From: Pseudomonas sp. stari2
Lineage (GTDB): Bacteria; Pseudomonadota; Gammaproteobacteria; Pseudomonadales; Pseudomonadaceae
Assembly (NCBI RefSeq): GCF_040760005.1
Contig: NZ_CP099760.1
Span: 4,867,501-4,931,500, forward strand
Direction of reading: 5' to 3'
Length of the DNA: 64,000 nt
Every line of letters begins with the position of its first letter. Within the stretch, counting starts at the first letter, position 1. The notes under the pieces were generated by a model. That model saw nothing but the letters and a program-made list of their open reading frames with translations. It did not search any database and was not told where the DNA came from. This document shows, one piece after another, positions 46,081 to 54,526 of the stretch. The translations under genes and the position numbers were made by a program.

Positions 46081-46177
46081 TCATGCCTGAAAGAGACGTC
46101 GCGACCATTCGGCAGTTTGGCGATACGCAACGCCGAAAGGTTGCGGCATACTCCGAACCTCTGGAGATCCATCAAGC

Positions 46178-46672
46178 ATGCCCGAGCAACTCAATACCCG
46201 CGTCGAAGACTGTTTCCAACTCGCTGAATCCTTTTTCAAACGTCCCTTCAAACGCCCCGTCGTGAGCCTCAAGCTGCGCGGGCAAAAAGCCGGGGTCGCG
46301 CATCTGCACGAGAACCTGCTGCGCTTCAACCCGCAGCTGTACCGGGAAAACACCGAACACTTCCTCAAGCAGACCGTGGCCCACGAAGTCGCGCACCTGA
46401 TCGCCCATCAACTGTTCGGCGACCGCATCCAGCCCCATGGCGAGGAGTGGCAACTGATCATGCGCGGGGTCTATGAGCTGCCGCCGGATCGCTGCCATAC
46501 CTACGAAGTCAAACGGCGCAGCGTGACCCGCTACATCTATAAATGCCCCTGTGCCGACAGTGATTTCCCGTTTTCGGCCCAGCGCCATAGTCTGGTGCGG
46601 CAAGGCCGGCGGTATTTGTGCCGCCGATGCCGGAATACGCTGGTGTTCAGTGGCGAGATGCGGGTCGAGTGA
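46178..46672 (+). CDS. sprT: SprT-family zinc metalloprotease-like protein
   Basis: A 164-residue protein of the SprT/Spartan-like family. The metal site HEVAHLIAHQLFGD (about residues 67-80) supplies HExxH, and a C-terminal zinc ribbon has CPC…CRRC (about residues 122 to 156). The eukaryotic relative Spartan cleaves DNA-protein crosslinks; the bacterial role is unsettled. It is convergent with the CoA-transferase gene, with one base between the stops. Confidence 0.92.
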   Translation: MPEQLNTRVEDCFQLAESFFKRPFKRPVVSLKLRGQKAGVAHLHENLLRFNPQLYRENTEHFLKQTVAHEVAHLIAHQLFGDRIQPHGEEWQLIMRGVYELPPDRCHTYEVKRRSVTRYIYKCPCADSDFPFSAQRHSLVRQGRRYLCRRCRNTLVFSGEMRVE

Positions 46673-46673
46673 G

Positions 46674-47855
46674 TCAGGCGATCACCTTGGCTCGCCGCAA
46701 TTCGGCAATGCGCTCAACACTCAAGCCCAACTCCCCCAACACCTGATCCGTATGCTGCCCCAGCGCCGCGCCGATATGTCGCGGCGACGGCAACCCTTCG
46801 GAAAACTTCAGCGGGCAAGCGATCTGCGCCTGCGTCGAGCCATCCCCACGCGGCACCTGAGTCACCAGCTCCCGCGCCTGCAACTGCGGATGCTGCACCG
46901 CCTCGCCCAGGTTCAGAACCGGTTCGACACAGGCATCAATCCCGGCGAACAACTCGCACAGTTCAGCAAAGTCATGCTTCTCGAACTCGACCTTCAAGGC
47001 GTCCTTGAGCGCCCGTTGTTGCTCGGGTTTGGGTGATAAACCCTGAGCCGCCAGTTCCGGCCGACCCAACGCGGCGCACAGTTGCTGCATGAACGCCGGC
47101 TCCAGACTGCCCACCGACATCCAGCGCCCATCCCGGGAGCGGTAGTAATCGTAGAAGCTGCCGCCATTGAGCATCTGATCCTCCCAGCCCGGCTCCTCGT
47201 CACAGGCGAGATACCCGGCACCGGCCATGGCGTTCAGGCTGAACGAACAGTCAGTCATGCTCACGTCCAGATGCGTGCCCTGCCCGGTCTGCTGCCGTGA
47301 TATCACCGCAGCCAACAGGCCGATCACCCCATGCAGCGAGCCACCCGCGACATCCGCCACCTGCATGCCCAACGGCAACGGCCCGCTGTCCGCGCGCCCG
47401 GTGTAGCTGGAGAGCCCGGCCAGTGCCAGATAGTTGATGTCATGCCCGGCGCGATCCTTGTAAGGCCCGGTCTGGCCGTAACCGGTGATCGACACATAAA
47501 TCAGCTTCGGATTGATCGCCTTCAGCGCCTCGTAACCCAGCCCCAGCCGCTCCATCACGCCGGGGCGAAACTGCTCCAGCACGATGTCGTAGTTCGCCAG
47601 CAACTGCCTCACCAGCTCCAGCGCCTCAGGCTGCTTGAGGTCCAGCGCCAGACTGCGTTTATTGCGATTCAGGTAGGCGTGGCTGGCCGAAGTCCCGTGA
47701 TCGTGAGGCGGCAACACCCGCAGCAGATCAAGGCGGGTCGGCGATTCGATGCGCAGCACCTCGGCGCCCATGTCAGCCAGCAACAGCGAGGCGAACGGCC
47801 CCGGCAGCAGGGTCGAGAAATCCAGAATCTTTAGTGAGGCCAGCGGTGCAGACAT
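46674..47855 (-). CDS. CaiB/BaiF-type CoA transferase (alpha-methylacyl-CoA racemase-like)
   Basis: A 393-residue class III CoA-transferase-fold protein. The N terminus LKILDFSTLLPGPFASLLLADMGAEVLRIE, then NRNKRSLALDLK and YVSITGYGQTGPYKDRAGHDINYLALAG are family signatures. The aspartate in GHDINY (about residue 143) and the YYRSRDGRWMSVG segment resemble alpha-methylacyl-CoA racemases more than formyl-CoA transferases. The substrate is unknown. It is the only gene on its transcript. Confidence 0.88.
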   Translation of the reverse strand: MSAPLASLKILDFSTLLPGPFASLLLADMGAEVLRIESPTRLDLLRVLPPHDHGTSASHAYLNRNKRSLALDLKQPEALELVRQLLANYDIVLEQFRPGVMERLGLGYEALKAINPKLIYVSITGYGQTGPYKDRAGHDINYLALAGLSSYTGRADSGPLPLGMQVADVAGGSLHGVIGLLAAVISRQQTGQGTHLDVSMTDCSFSLNAMAGAGYLACDEEPGWEDQMLNGGSFYDYYRSRDGRWMSVGSLEPAFMQQLCAALGRPELAAQGLSPKPEQQRALKDALKVEFEKHDFAELCELFAGIDACVEPVLNLGEAVQHPQLQARELVTQVPRGDGSTQAQIACPLKFSEGLPSPRHIGAALGQHTDQVLGELGLSVERIAELRRAKVIA

Positions 47856-47960
47856 GGGCGATCTCCTTCAACGATGCATGCAGCCTAGGCAGCCGTCGGC
47901 GCTGGGGCAATTACCGGATGCATCAGTTGCGCTGACCGTTGCGCTCAAATCGCAGGCAAG

Positions 47961-47985
47961 AAAAAACCCGCCGCAGCGGGTTTTT
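47961..47985 (-). terminator. Terminator of dctA
   Basis: AACCCGC pairs with GCGGGTT around CGCA; on the minus strand a run of T residues follows. Confidence 0.85.
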
Positions 47986-48000
47986 CCATTCAAGCGATGC

Positions 48001-49335
48001 TTACTTCACATTGCTCGGGGTCGGGCCTTCGGCCACACCCAGGTCGTCTTCGTGACGCTGGTCGACGATACCGCGACCGCCCGAGGCCAGCTCGGCGTCC
48101 AGTACGTCGGTGTCCAGTTCCTTGACCCACTTGGCCACAACGATGGTGGCAACGGCGTTGCCGACCAGGTTGGTCAGGGCGCGGGCTTCGGACATGAAAC
48201 GGTCGATACCCAGGATCAGTGCCAGACCGGCCACTGGCAGGTGACCTACGGCCGACAGGGTGGCTGCCAGTACGATGAAGCCCGAACCGGTCACACCGGC
48301 GGCGCCTTTGGAGGACAGCAGCAACACCACCAGCAGGGTGATCTGGTGAGTGATGTCCATGTGGGTGTCGGTCGCCTGAGCGATGAACACGGCCGCCATG
48401 GTCAGGTAGATCGCGGTACCGTCAAGGTTGAAGGAGTAACCGGTCGGGATCACCAGACCCACTACCGATTTCTTCGCGCCCAGACGCTCCATCTTGATCA
48501 GCATGCGTGGCAGTACCGATTCCGACGAGGAAGTACCGAGCACGATCAGCAGCTCTTCACGGATGTAGCGGATCATCTTCAGCACGCTGAAGCCGTGCAT
48601 GCGGGCGATGGCACCCAGCACGATCAGGATGAACGCCAGGCAAGTGATGTAGAAGCACGCCATCAGTTGACCCAGCTGCACCAGCGAGCCGACACCGTAG
48701 GCGCCGATGGTGAAGGCCATCGCACCGAAGGCACCGATCGGCGCGAGCTTCATGATCATGTTGATGATGTTGAACATCACGTGGGCGAAGCGATCGATGA
48801 AGTCCAGGATCGGCTTGCCGTAGGCACCCAGGCGATGCAGGGCGAAACCGAAGATCACCGAGAACATCAGTACTTGCAGAATGTCACCGGTGGCGAACGC
48901 GCCGACGATGGTGGTCGGGATCACGTTGAGCAGGAAGCCGACAACGCTCTGGTCAGCGCCCTGTGCTACGTAGGTAGCGACTTTCGAGGCGTCGAGGGTG
49001 GCGACGTCGATGTGCATGCCGTTGCCCGGCTGCACGATGTTGACCACGATCAGGCCCACCAGCAGGGCGATGGTCGAAACGATTTCGAAGTACAGGAGCG
49101 CGTAACCGCCGGTCTTGCCGACCGACTTCATGTTCTGCATGCCGGCGATGCCGCTGACCACGGTGCAGAAGATGATTGGCGCGATGATCATTTTGATCAG
49201 TTTGATGAACCCGTCACCCAGCGGCTTTACGGCCACGCCGAACTGCGGGTAGTAGTGGCCGAGCGCAATACCGATACAGATTGCGACGATCACCTGGAAA
49301 TACAGGGATTTGTACAGTGGCTGACGAGTCGTCAT
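48001..49335 (-). CDS. dctA: C4-dicarboxylate:H+ symporter DctA
   Basis: Aerobic uptake of succinate, fumarate and malate. 444 residues with the DAACS-fold features: about eight TM helices, a serine-rich hairpin [12 protein letters not shown] (about residues 268-279), [14 protein letters not shown] (about 300-313) and [24 protein letters not shown] precedes ATG 49335; the frame to 49389 is not used. A textbook sigma-54 promoter lies at 49482-49496, and two matching palindromes upstream fit DctB/DctD control. The dctBD genes are not in the window. Confidence 0.97.
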   Translation of the reverse strand: MTTRQPLYKSLYFQVIVAICIGIALGHYYPQFGVAVKPLGDGFIKLIKMIIAPIIFCTVVSGIAGMQNMKSVGKTGGYALLYFEIVSTIALLVGLIVVNIVQPGNGMHIDVATLDASKVATYVAQGADQSVVGFLLNVIPTTIVGAFATGDILQVLMFSVIFGFALHRLGAYGKPILDFIDRFAHVMFNIINMIMKLAPIGAFGAMAFTIGAYGVGSLVQLGQLMACFYITCLAFILIVLGAIARMHGFSVLKMIRYIREELLIVLGTSSSESVLPRMLIKMERLGAKKSVVGLVIPTGYSFNLDGTAIYLTMAAVFIAQATDTHMDITHQITLLVVLLLSSKGAAGVTGSGFIVLAATLSAVGHLPVAGLALILGIDRFMSEARALTNLVGNAVATIVVAKWVKELDTDVLDAELASGGRGIVDQRHEDDLGVAEGPTPSNVK

Positions 49336-49481
49336 TGCAAAGTTCCTCAAGAGTCCCGCGTAGCAACATCCATCTGTTGAACGCGACACTTGAATTGCGA
49401 ACCCTCCTGCACTGGAGGGATTTGTTGTGTCGAGCGACGCTTTTCCGGACCGGCTCGGCGCACGCTTCTGTCGCTTTTATC

Positions 49482-49496
49482 GCAAACCTCGTGCCA
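49482..49496 (-). promoter_or_regulatory. Sigma-54 promoter of dctA
   Basis: On the minus strand TGGCACG-AGGT-TTGC matches the -24/-12 consensus at every key base and has the correct spacing. Transcription would begin about 135 bp before the dctA start codon. Confidence 0.9.
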
Positions 49497-49574
49497 CTTT
49501 GGTGCAATTCGCTGCAAGCCTTTTGATATCAGGGGATGCAGGTTTTTCTGTGTCACCATTCGGTTACCCAAGCG

Positions 49575-49631
49575 TGGCGGATTTCCGCCAACGCACCCGG
49601 TCTCGTCCTACAATTTGGCGGAAATCCGCCT
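49575..49631. promoter_or_regulatory. Paired upstream activator palindromes for dctA
   Basis: TGGCGGATTTCCGCCA (49575-49590) and TGGCGGAAATCCGCC (49616-49630) are near-identical dyads with centres 41 bp apart, about four helical turns. They lie about 95 and 135 bp upstream of the sigma-54 promoter, as expected for an NtrC-family activator; DctD is the likely one. The second is 58 bp before the araC-like gene. Confidence 0.7.
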
Positions 49632-49688
49632 TGTTGCCGATCAGAGCCGCCGGCTACCATCGGTCGCCAGAGGAAGGATTTGCCGTTT

Positions 49689-50687
49689 ATGCGCGAACGC
49701 ACCATTGCCAGTCACTTCGCCCGTGCCGCCCTCGTCGGCGCGCGCCGTCGCGGGTTCGATCATTCGGGTCTGCTGCTACAACTGGGTATCAGTCCCGAAC
49801 TGCTCGACGAGCCCCGTGCGCGGATCGCCCCGGAACAATTCACCCGACTGATCCAGAACCTGTGGCTGGCCCTGGACGACGAATGCCTGGGCTTAGGCAA
49901 CGCGCCCAGCAAGACCGGCACTTTCGCCATGATGTGCCACGCCATCATCCATTGCCGCAGCCTGGAAAAGGCTCTGCAACGCGGCTTATTGTTTTATAGC
50001 CTATTCCCAGAGGCCCCGCGCCTGAGCCTGACCCATGAAGATGAATGGGTGCGTCTGAGCCTCGACGATTCGCAATGGTGGGATCCGGATCACTTTCTCT
50101 CCGAGAGCCTGCTGGTGATCTGGCATCGCCTCGGCAGCTGGCTGATCGGCCAGCGAATTCGCCTGGAACAGGCAAGTTTCAGCTACCCGAAACCGGCGCA
50201 CGGGGCGGAGTACGATTTGCTGTTCTCGTGTCCGCTGGAGTTTTCGGCACCGCAAAGCAGTCTGGTGTTTCACAGTCGCTATCTGCACATGCCGCTGTTG
50301 CAGGACGAGCGCACGCTCAAGCACTTTCTCGAACGCTCTCCCGCCGACCTGCTGTCTCGCCCGGACGACGGCAACAGCCTCAGCAGCCGATTGCGCCGCC
50401 TGCTCAGTCATGACAGCGCGCGCTGGCCGGACCTGGAAGCCGTCGCGGCGCATCTGCACATCAGCCCGCAGACCCTGCGTCGGCATTTGCGCGAGGAAGG
50501 CACCAGTTTTCAGGAGTTGAAGGATCAGTTGCGCCGGGACATTGCGATTTATCACCTGGGGCGGGCCGATCTGTCGTTGCAACAGATCGCCGAACAGCTC
50601 GGGTTTTCCGAGCCGTCGGCGTTTCATCGAGCGTTCAAGAAGTGGACGGGGCTGACGCCGGGGGCTTATCGGGCGCAGGAGCAGTAG
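49689..50687 (+). CDS. AraC-family transcriptional regulator
   Basis: A 332-residue regulator of the OruR/ArgR-like group: an N-terminal arabinose-binding-like domain (about residues 20-205) and two C-terminal helix-turn-helices, VAAHLHISPQTLRRHLREEG (about 250-270) and IAEQLGFSEPSAFHRAFKKWTGLTPGAYR. AGGAAGG lies about 11 bases before ATG 49689; the longer frame to 49536 overlaps the dctA enhancers. It is divergent from dctA, but the sigma-54 sites suggest it is not the main dctA activator. The target is unknown. Confidence 0.9.
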   Translation: MRERTIASHFARAALVGARRRGFDHSGLLLQLGISPELLDEPRARIAPEQFTRLIQNLWLALDDECLGLGNAPSKTGTFAMMCHAIIHCRSLEKALQRGLLFYSLFPEAPRLSLTHEDEWVRLSLDDSQWWDPDHFLSESLLVIWHRLGSWLIGQRIRLEQASFSYPKPAHGAEYDLLFSCPLEFSAPQSSLVFHSRYLHMPLLQDERTLKHFLERSPADLLSRPDDGNSLSSRLRRLLSHDSARWPDLEAVAAHLHISPQTLRRHLREEGTSFQELKDQLRRDIAIYHLGRADLSLQQIAEQLGFSEPSAFHRAFKKWTGLTPGAYRAQEQ

Positions 50688-50691
50688 GCGA

Positions 50692-52038
50692 TCACACCGC
50701 CGGGAAATGAATCCTGAACGCCGCCCCGCCCATTGGTGAGTCGCCCAACGTCAGCTTGGCGTTGTAGCTCTCGATAATGTCCTTGACCACCGCCAGCCCG
50801 ATCCCCTGCCCCGGGTGCTGGCGATCCAGGCGTTCACCGCGTTCAAGAATCCGCGCGCGCTGATGCTGCGGAACACCCGGGCCATCGTCTTCGATGCACA
50901 ACTCGATGCCGGCTAGGCTTTCGCGCACGCTGATGCGCACTTCGCCGAGGCACAGGCGATAGGCGTTTTCCAGCAGGTTGCCCAGCATTTCCAGCAAGGC
51001 GCCCTGCTCGATCGGCAGGTAGCAGTGTTCCGGCAGGTCGAATGCCACCCGCACGCGTTTGTCGCGGTAGACCTTGTCCAGGGTGTCGCACAGGCTTTTG
51101 AGCACCGGACGCAGGCGCACCTGATGGCGCACCAGACCGCTTTTACGCAGGCTGGCGCGCTGCAGTTGATAGCTGATCTGCTGACTCATGCGCTCGATCT
51201 GGGCTTGCAGCACCCAGGCCTGATCGCGATCTTCGGGACGCTGGGCCATGTCTTCGCTGACGCCCTGCAACACCGCCAGCGGGGTTTTCAGGCTGTGGGC
51301 CAGATCATCAAGGGAGTCACGGTAACGGCTGCGTTGCTGACGCTCGCTGTGCAGCAAGCGGTTGAGCGAGCCGGTCAGACGCAACAGTTCACGGGGGTGC
51401 TGTTCGGTGAGGCTTTCGCGGGTGCCGCTTTCGATTTCGTCCAGTTCCTGGCTGAGCCGGCGCAAGGCTTTCAGGCCCCAGGTCAGGCCGATCCACAGCA
51501 GCGAGAGCAGCACCAGCAACGCAGCGCCGAAGCCGAGGTAGAGGTTTTCCCGCAGGCCTTCGAGGGTGGTTTCGTATTCACGCACCGGTTGCAGCGCAAC
51601 GATGCTGAACGCCGCATTCTTGCCGCCGAGCAGTTTGACTTCGACGTCGTAGACGAAGAATTCCTGACCGCTGGCTTCGCGAATCCGCGCAAACTCGCTG
51701 CCCATCCCGTCGTAACGCGGTTTGTAGTTGATCTGCTCTTCCTGGGTCGCTTTCGAGCGCCAGACCAGATGACCTTCGCGGTCGTAGATGTAGCCGAGCA
51801 GACGGAAGTCGGCGAGGTTGAAACGCTCGTCCGGCAACTGCATCGGCATCACCAGACGACCGTTTTCAATCCGAGCCGCAGAAATCAGTGTGGTGACATC
51901 CGAAGCCAGGCGCTGCTCGATGGAATCCTGCAGCGCCAGGCTGAACGCCCCTTGCATCGCCGGAAGCAAGGCGAGCATGAACAACACCGCCAGCGTCGTG
52001 GCGGCCAACATCAAACGAACACGAAGCGAACGGATCAA
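50692..52038 (-). CDS. phoQ: Sensor histidine kinase PhoQ
   Basis: Mg2+/cationic-peptide sensor paired with PhoP. The 448 residues match the Pseudomonas PhoQ length. TM1 is about residues 9-30, a PhoQ-type periplasmic domain with FRLLGYIYDREGHLVWRS and LEG follows, TM2 is about 165-185, then HAMP, HisKA with DDLAHSLKTPLAVLQG (a variant H box typical of PhoQ), and HATPase with NLLENAYRLC, EDDGPGV and GQGIGLAV. It overlaps the phoP stop by four bases. It is convergent with the AraC gene. Confidence 0.95.
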   Translation of the reverse strand: MIRSLRVRLMLAATTLAVLFMLALLPAMQGAFSLALQDSIEQRLASDVTTLISAARIENGRLVMPMQLPDERFNLADFRLLGYIYDREGHLVWRSKATQEEQINYKPRYDGMGSEFARIREASGQEFFVYDVEVKLLGGKNAAFSIVALQPVREYETTLEGLRENLYLGFGAALLVLLSLLWIGLTWGLKALRRLSQELDEIESGTRESLTEQHPRELLRLTGSLNRLLHSERQQRSRYRDSLDDLAHSLKTPLAVLQGVSEDMAQRPEDRDQAWVLQAQIERMSQQISYQLQRASLRKSGLVRHQVRLRPVLKSLCDTLDKVYRDKRVRVAFDLPEHCYLPIEQGALLEMLGNLLENAYRLCLGEVRISVRESLAGIELCIEDDGPGVPQHQRARILERGERLDRQHPGQGIGLAVVKDIIESYNAKLTLGDSPMGGAAFRIHFPAV

Positions 52039-52712
52039 GTGCAGCGCTCATTGAACAGATAGCCGAGCCCGCGCACCGTGTCGATCGGCTTGAATCCGGC
52101 CGGGCCTTCGAGCTTGCGCCGCAGACGCCCGACCAGCACTTCGATCACATTCGGATCACGCTCGTCGTCGTCCGGGTACAGCTGTTCCATCAGGCGATCC
52201 TTGGGCACCACTTGCTGATGGTGGCGCATCAGGTATTCGAGGATCCGGTATTCGTAGGCGGTCAGCGCCAGAGGCTGTTCATCGAGGGTCGCCTGCTTGC
52301 GATTGAGGTCGAGCAACAACGGCCCGGCGACGATGGACGACTGAGTGAAACCGCTGGAGCGGCGCAGCAGGGCATTGAGCCGCGCTTCGAGTTCTTCGAA
52401 CTGGAACGGTTTGACCAGGTAATCGTCGGCGCCGGCGGCCAGGCCTTCGACCTTGTCCTGCCAGTTGCCGCGAGCGGTGAGGATCAGGATCGGGAAGCTC
52501 TTGCCGTCCTGGCGCAACTGGCGGATCAGGTCGAGCCCGCCCATGCCCGGCAGGCCGAGGTCGATCACCGCCAGGTCAAAGTTGAATTGCCCGGTCTGGT
52601 ACAGCGCCTCTTCGGCATTGGCCACGGACTCGACCACGTGACCGCTTTCCGTCAGGCGGGTTTGCAGGTGATGACGCAACAGCGCTTCATCTTCGACGAC
52701 CAACAGTTTCAT
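52035..52712 (-). CDS. phoP: Response regulator PhoP
   Basis: A 225-residue OmpR-family regulator: MKLLVVEDEALLRHHLQ, the aspartate in LAVIDLGLPGMGG and KPFQFEELEARL, then the winged helix ending VIEVLVGRLRRKLEG and VRGLGYLF. It controls outer-membrane remodelling and polymyxin resistance in Pseudomonas. In P. aeruginosa oprH precedes phoP; here oprH is absent and a divergent dienelactone hydrolase gene takes its place. Repeated CTGAAC sites between the two genes are likely PhoP boxes. Confidence 0.96.
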   Translation of the reverse strand: MKLLVVEDEALLRHHLQTRLTESGHVVESVANAEEALYQTGQFNFDLAVIDLGLPGMGGLDLIRQLRQDGKSFPILILTARGNWQDKVEGLAAGADDYLVKPFQFEELEARLNALLRRSSGFTQSSIVAGPLLLDLNRKQATLDEQPLALTAYEYRILEYLMRHHQQVVPKDRLMEQLYPDDDERDPNVIEVLVGRLRRKLEGPAGFKPIDTVRGLGYLFNERCT

Positions 52713-52821
52713 GACGCTCTCCCGGGCAAATCAGCATCTCCAACAGCATACCTGCGACAACGGTGTACTGCCGCTTTTGAGGGGCCTGTACATTACATCC
52801 CTCGCACGTGGTTCAAGATTA

Positions 52822-52860
52822 CTGAACCCGGCCTGTACCTGCCCTGAACGCATCCTGAAC
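52822..52860. promoter_or_regulatory. Tandem PhoP-box-like CTGAAC repeats
   Basis: CTGAAC occurs at 52822-52827, 52844-52849 and 52855-52860, spaced 22 and 11 bp, all on the same face of the helix (GTTCAG read toward phoP). PhoP-type regulators bind direct hexamer repeats with an 11-bp period. The array lies between phoP and the divergent hydrolase gene and could serve both. Confidence 0.65.
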
Positions 52861-52918
52861 CCGGGCGCAATCAAATGAACTAGGCTGTCTTGACCTTTTA
52901 TTGTCAGGAGACCCGATC

Positions 52919-53710
52919 ATGCGCCTGTTCCTTGCCCTCACCCTGCTCGCCTTCAGCAGCCTCAGCGCGGCTGCAATCAAAACTGAGGAAATACCTTATC
53001 AGAGCGCCGATGGCACGAAACTGATCGGTTATTACGCCTATGACGACGCGATCAAGGGACCTCGCCCCGGCGTGGTGGTGGTCCATGAATGGTGGGGCCT
53101 GAACGACTACGCCAAGCGCCGCGCCCGGGATCTCGCCGGGCTCGGCTACAGCGCCCTGGCCATCGACATGTACGGTGAAGGCAAGAACACCGAGCACCCG
53201 AAAGACGCGATGGCGTTCATGCAGGCTGCCACGCAGAACGCCGATGCCGCCAGCAAACGCTTCGAGGCCGGCCTCGATCTGCTGAAAAAACAGCCACAGA
53301 CCGACACCGGCAAACTGGCCGCCATCGGTTACTGTTTCGGTGGTGGCGTGGTGTTGAATGCGGCGCGTCAGGGTGTGCCACTGGCCGGCGTGGTAAGTTT
53401 CCACGGCGCACTCGCCACCAAGACCCCGGCGACGCCCGGCAGCGTCAAGGCGAAGATCCTCGTCGAGCACGGCGCGCTGGACAGCATGGTCACCGCCGAC
53501 AACGTCACGGCGTTCAAGTCTGAAATGGACAAGGCCGGCGCCGACTATAAATTCGTCAGCCTCGACGGCGCCAAGCATGGTTTCACCAACCCCGATGCGG
53601 ATCGTCTGAGCCACGGCGATCACGGTGGCCCGGACATCGGCTACAACAAGGCTGCGGATGAAAAATCCTGGGCGGACATGCAGGCCTTCTTCAAGAAAAT
53701 CTTTGGCTGA
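52919..53710 (+). CDS. Exported dienelactone-hydrolase-family protein
   Basis: A 263-residue alpha/beta hydrolase with a signal peptide (residues 1-20, cleavage near SAAA), so periplasmic, unlike ClcD-type cytosolic enzymes. VVVVHEWWGLNDYAKRRARDLAGLGY has the family glutamate, the nucleophile is the cysteine in IGYCFGGGV (about residue 130), and the acid and histidine are in LVEHGALDSMV and AKHGFTNPD. The substrate is unknown. AGGAG precedes ATG 52919. It corresponds, as I recall, to PA1166 and may be under PhoP control here. Confidence 0.9.
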   Translation: MRLFLALTLLAFSSLSAAAIKTEEIPYQSADGTKLIGYYAYDDAIKGPRPGVVVVHEWWGLNDYAKRRARDLAGLGYSALAIDMYGEGKNTEHPKDAMAFMQAATQNADAASKRFEAGLDLLKKQPQTDTGKLAAIGYCFGGGVVLNAARQGVPLAGVVSFHGALATKTPATPGSVKAKILVEHGALDSMVTADNVTAFKSEMDKAGADYKFVSLDGAKHGFTNPDADRLSHGDHGGPDIGYNKAADEKSWADMQAFFKKIFG

Positions 53711-53718
53711 GCCCACTG

Positions 53719-53741
53719 GTTCCCGCGCCCTGCGCGGGAAC
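53719..53741. repeat. REP-like palindrome, third copy
   Basis: GTTCCCGCGC and GCGCGGGAAC around CCT. It is related to 41522-41550 but has a GC-rich core, and it follows the dienelactone hydrolase gene. Confidence 0.65.
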
Positions 53742-53785
53742 GTTCCACACCCGCGCACTATCCAGCCTCAAAGCAACCCGGCAAA

Positions 53786-54520
53786 ATGCCCGCCATGAAT
53801 TCCAGCCCCCTCCTCCCAGCTTGCTGCACCCCGCTCGATGCCCATTGGCCATTGCCGATCGTGCTGCCGGACACCGTGCTGCTGAGCACCCATTTCGACC
53901 CGTCGCAGTTGCTCGGCGATGATTTCCGCCGCAGCGCCATCGAGCCGCCGCCGAGCATCCAGCGCTCGGTGGCCAAGCGTCAGGCGGAGTTTCTCGCCGG
54001 GCGTATCTGCGCCCGGGCCGCACTGCAAAAACTGGAAGGTTCAAACAGTGTCCCGGCGATTGGCGAGGATCGCGCACCGGTATGGCCGGCACATATTTGC
54101 GGCTCGATCACCCACAGCACCGGCCGGGCAGCCGCGATTGTCGCCAACAAGCAACACTGGCGCGGGCTGGGCATGGATATGGAAAACCTGCTCAACGCCG
54201 AACGGGCCGAGCGCCTGGCCGGGGAAATCCTCACACCAGCGGAAATGCAGCGCATGGCCGCCGGCGCCCGCGATCAACTGGCGCTCTGGGTGACGCTGAC
54301 GTTTTCGGTGAAGGAAAGCCTGTTCAAGGCGCTGTACCCGATCGTCCAGAAACGTTTCTATTTCGAGCACGCCGAAATGCTCGAATGGACCGAGCAAGGT
54401 CATGTGAGGCTGCGCCTGCTGACGGACCTGTCCAGCGAATGGCGCAACGGGACCGAGCTGGATGCACAGTTCGGGGTACACGACGGGCAGTTGTTGAGCC
54501 TGGTCAGCATTCAGGTTTGA
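53786..54520 (+). CDS. pcpS: 4'-phosphopantetheinyl transferase
   Basis: Attaches phosphopantetheine to acyl, peptidyl and aryl carrier proteins; in Pseudomonas this single Sfp-like enzyme serves both fatty-acid synthesis and secondary metabolism. 244 residues with the core motifs GEDRAPVWPAHICGSITHS, WRGLGMDMEN (metal aspartates) and FSVKESLFKALYP. It starts MPAMNSS, close to the P. aeruginosa PcpS start; ATG 53795 is an alternative. It is convergent with the two-component operon (six bases between stops). Confidence 0.94.
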   Translation: MPAMNSSPLLPACCTPLDAHWPLPIVLPDTVLLSTHFDPSQLLGDDFRRSAIEPPPSIQRSVAKRQAEFLAGRICARAALQKLEGSNSVPAIGEDRAPVWPAHICGSITHSTGRAAAIVANKQHWRGLGMDMENLLNAERAERLAGEILTPAEMQRMAAGARDQLALWVTLTFSVKESLFKALYPIVQKRFYFEHAEMLEWTEQGHVRLRLLTDLSSEWRNGTELDAQFGVHDGQLLSLVSIQV

Positions 54521-54526
54521 GCGGTT

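Noticed and set aside
47749..49380. A 543-codon plus-strand frame opposite dctA
   Set aside because: It is antisense to dctA and rich in Asp, His and Gln; no start site or family feature is present.
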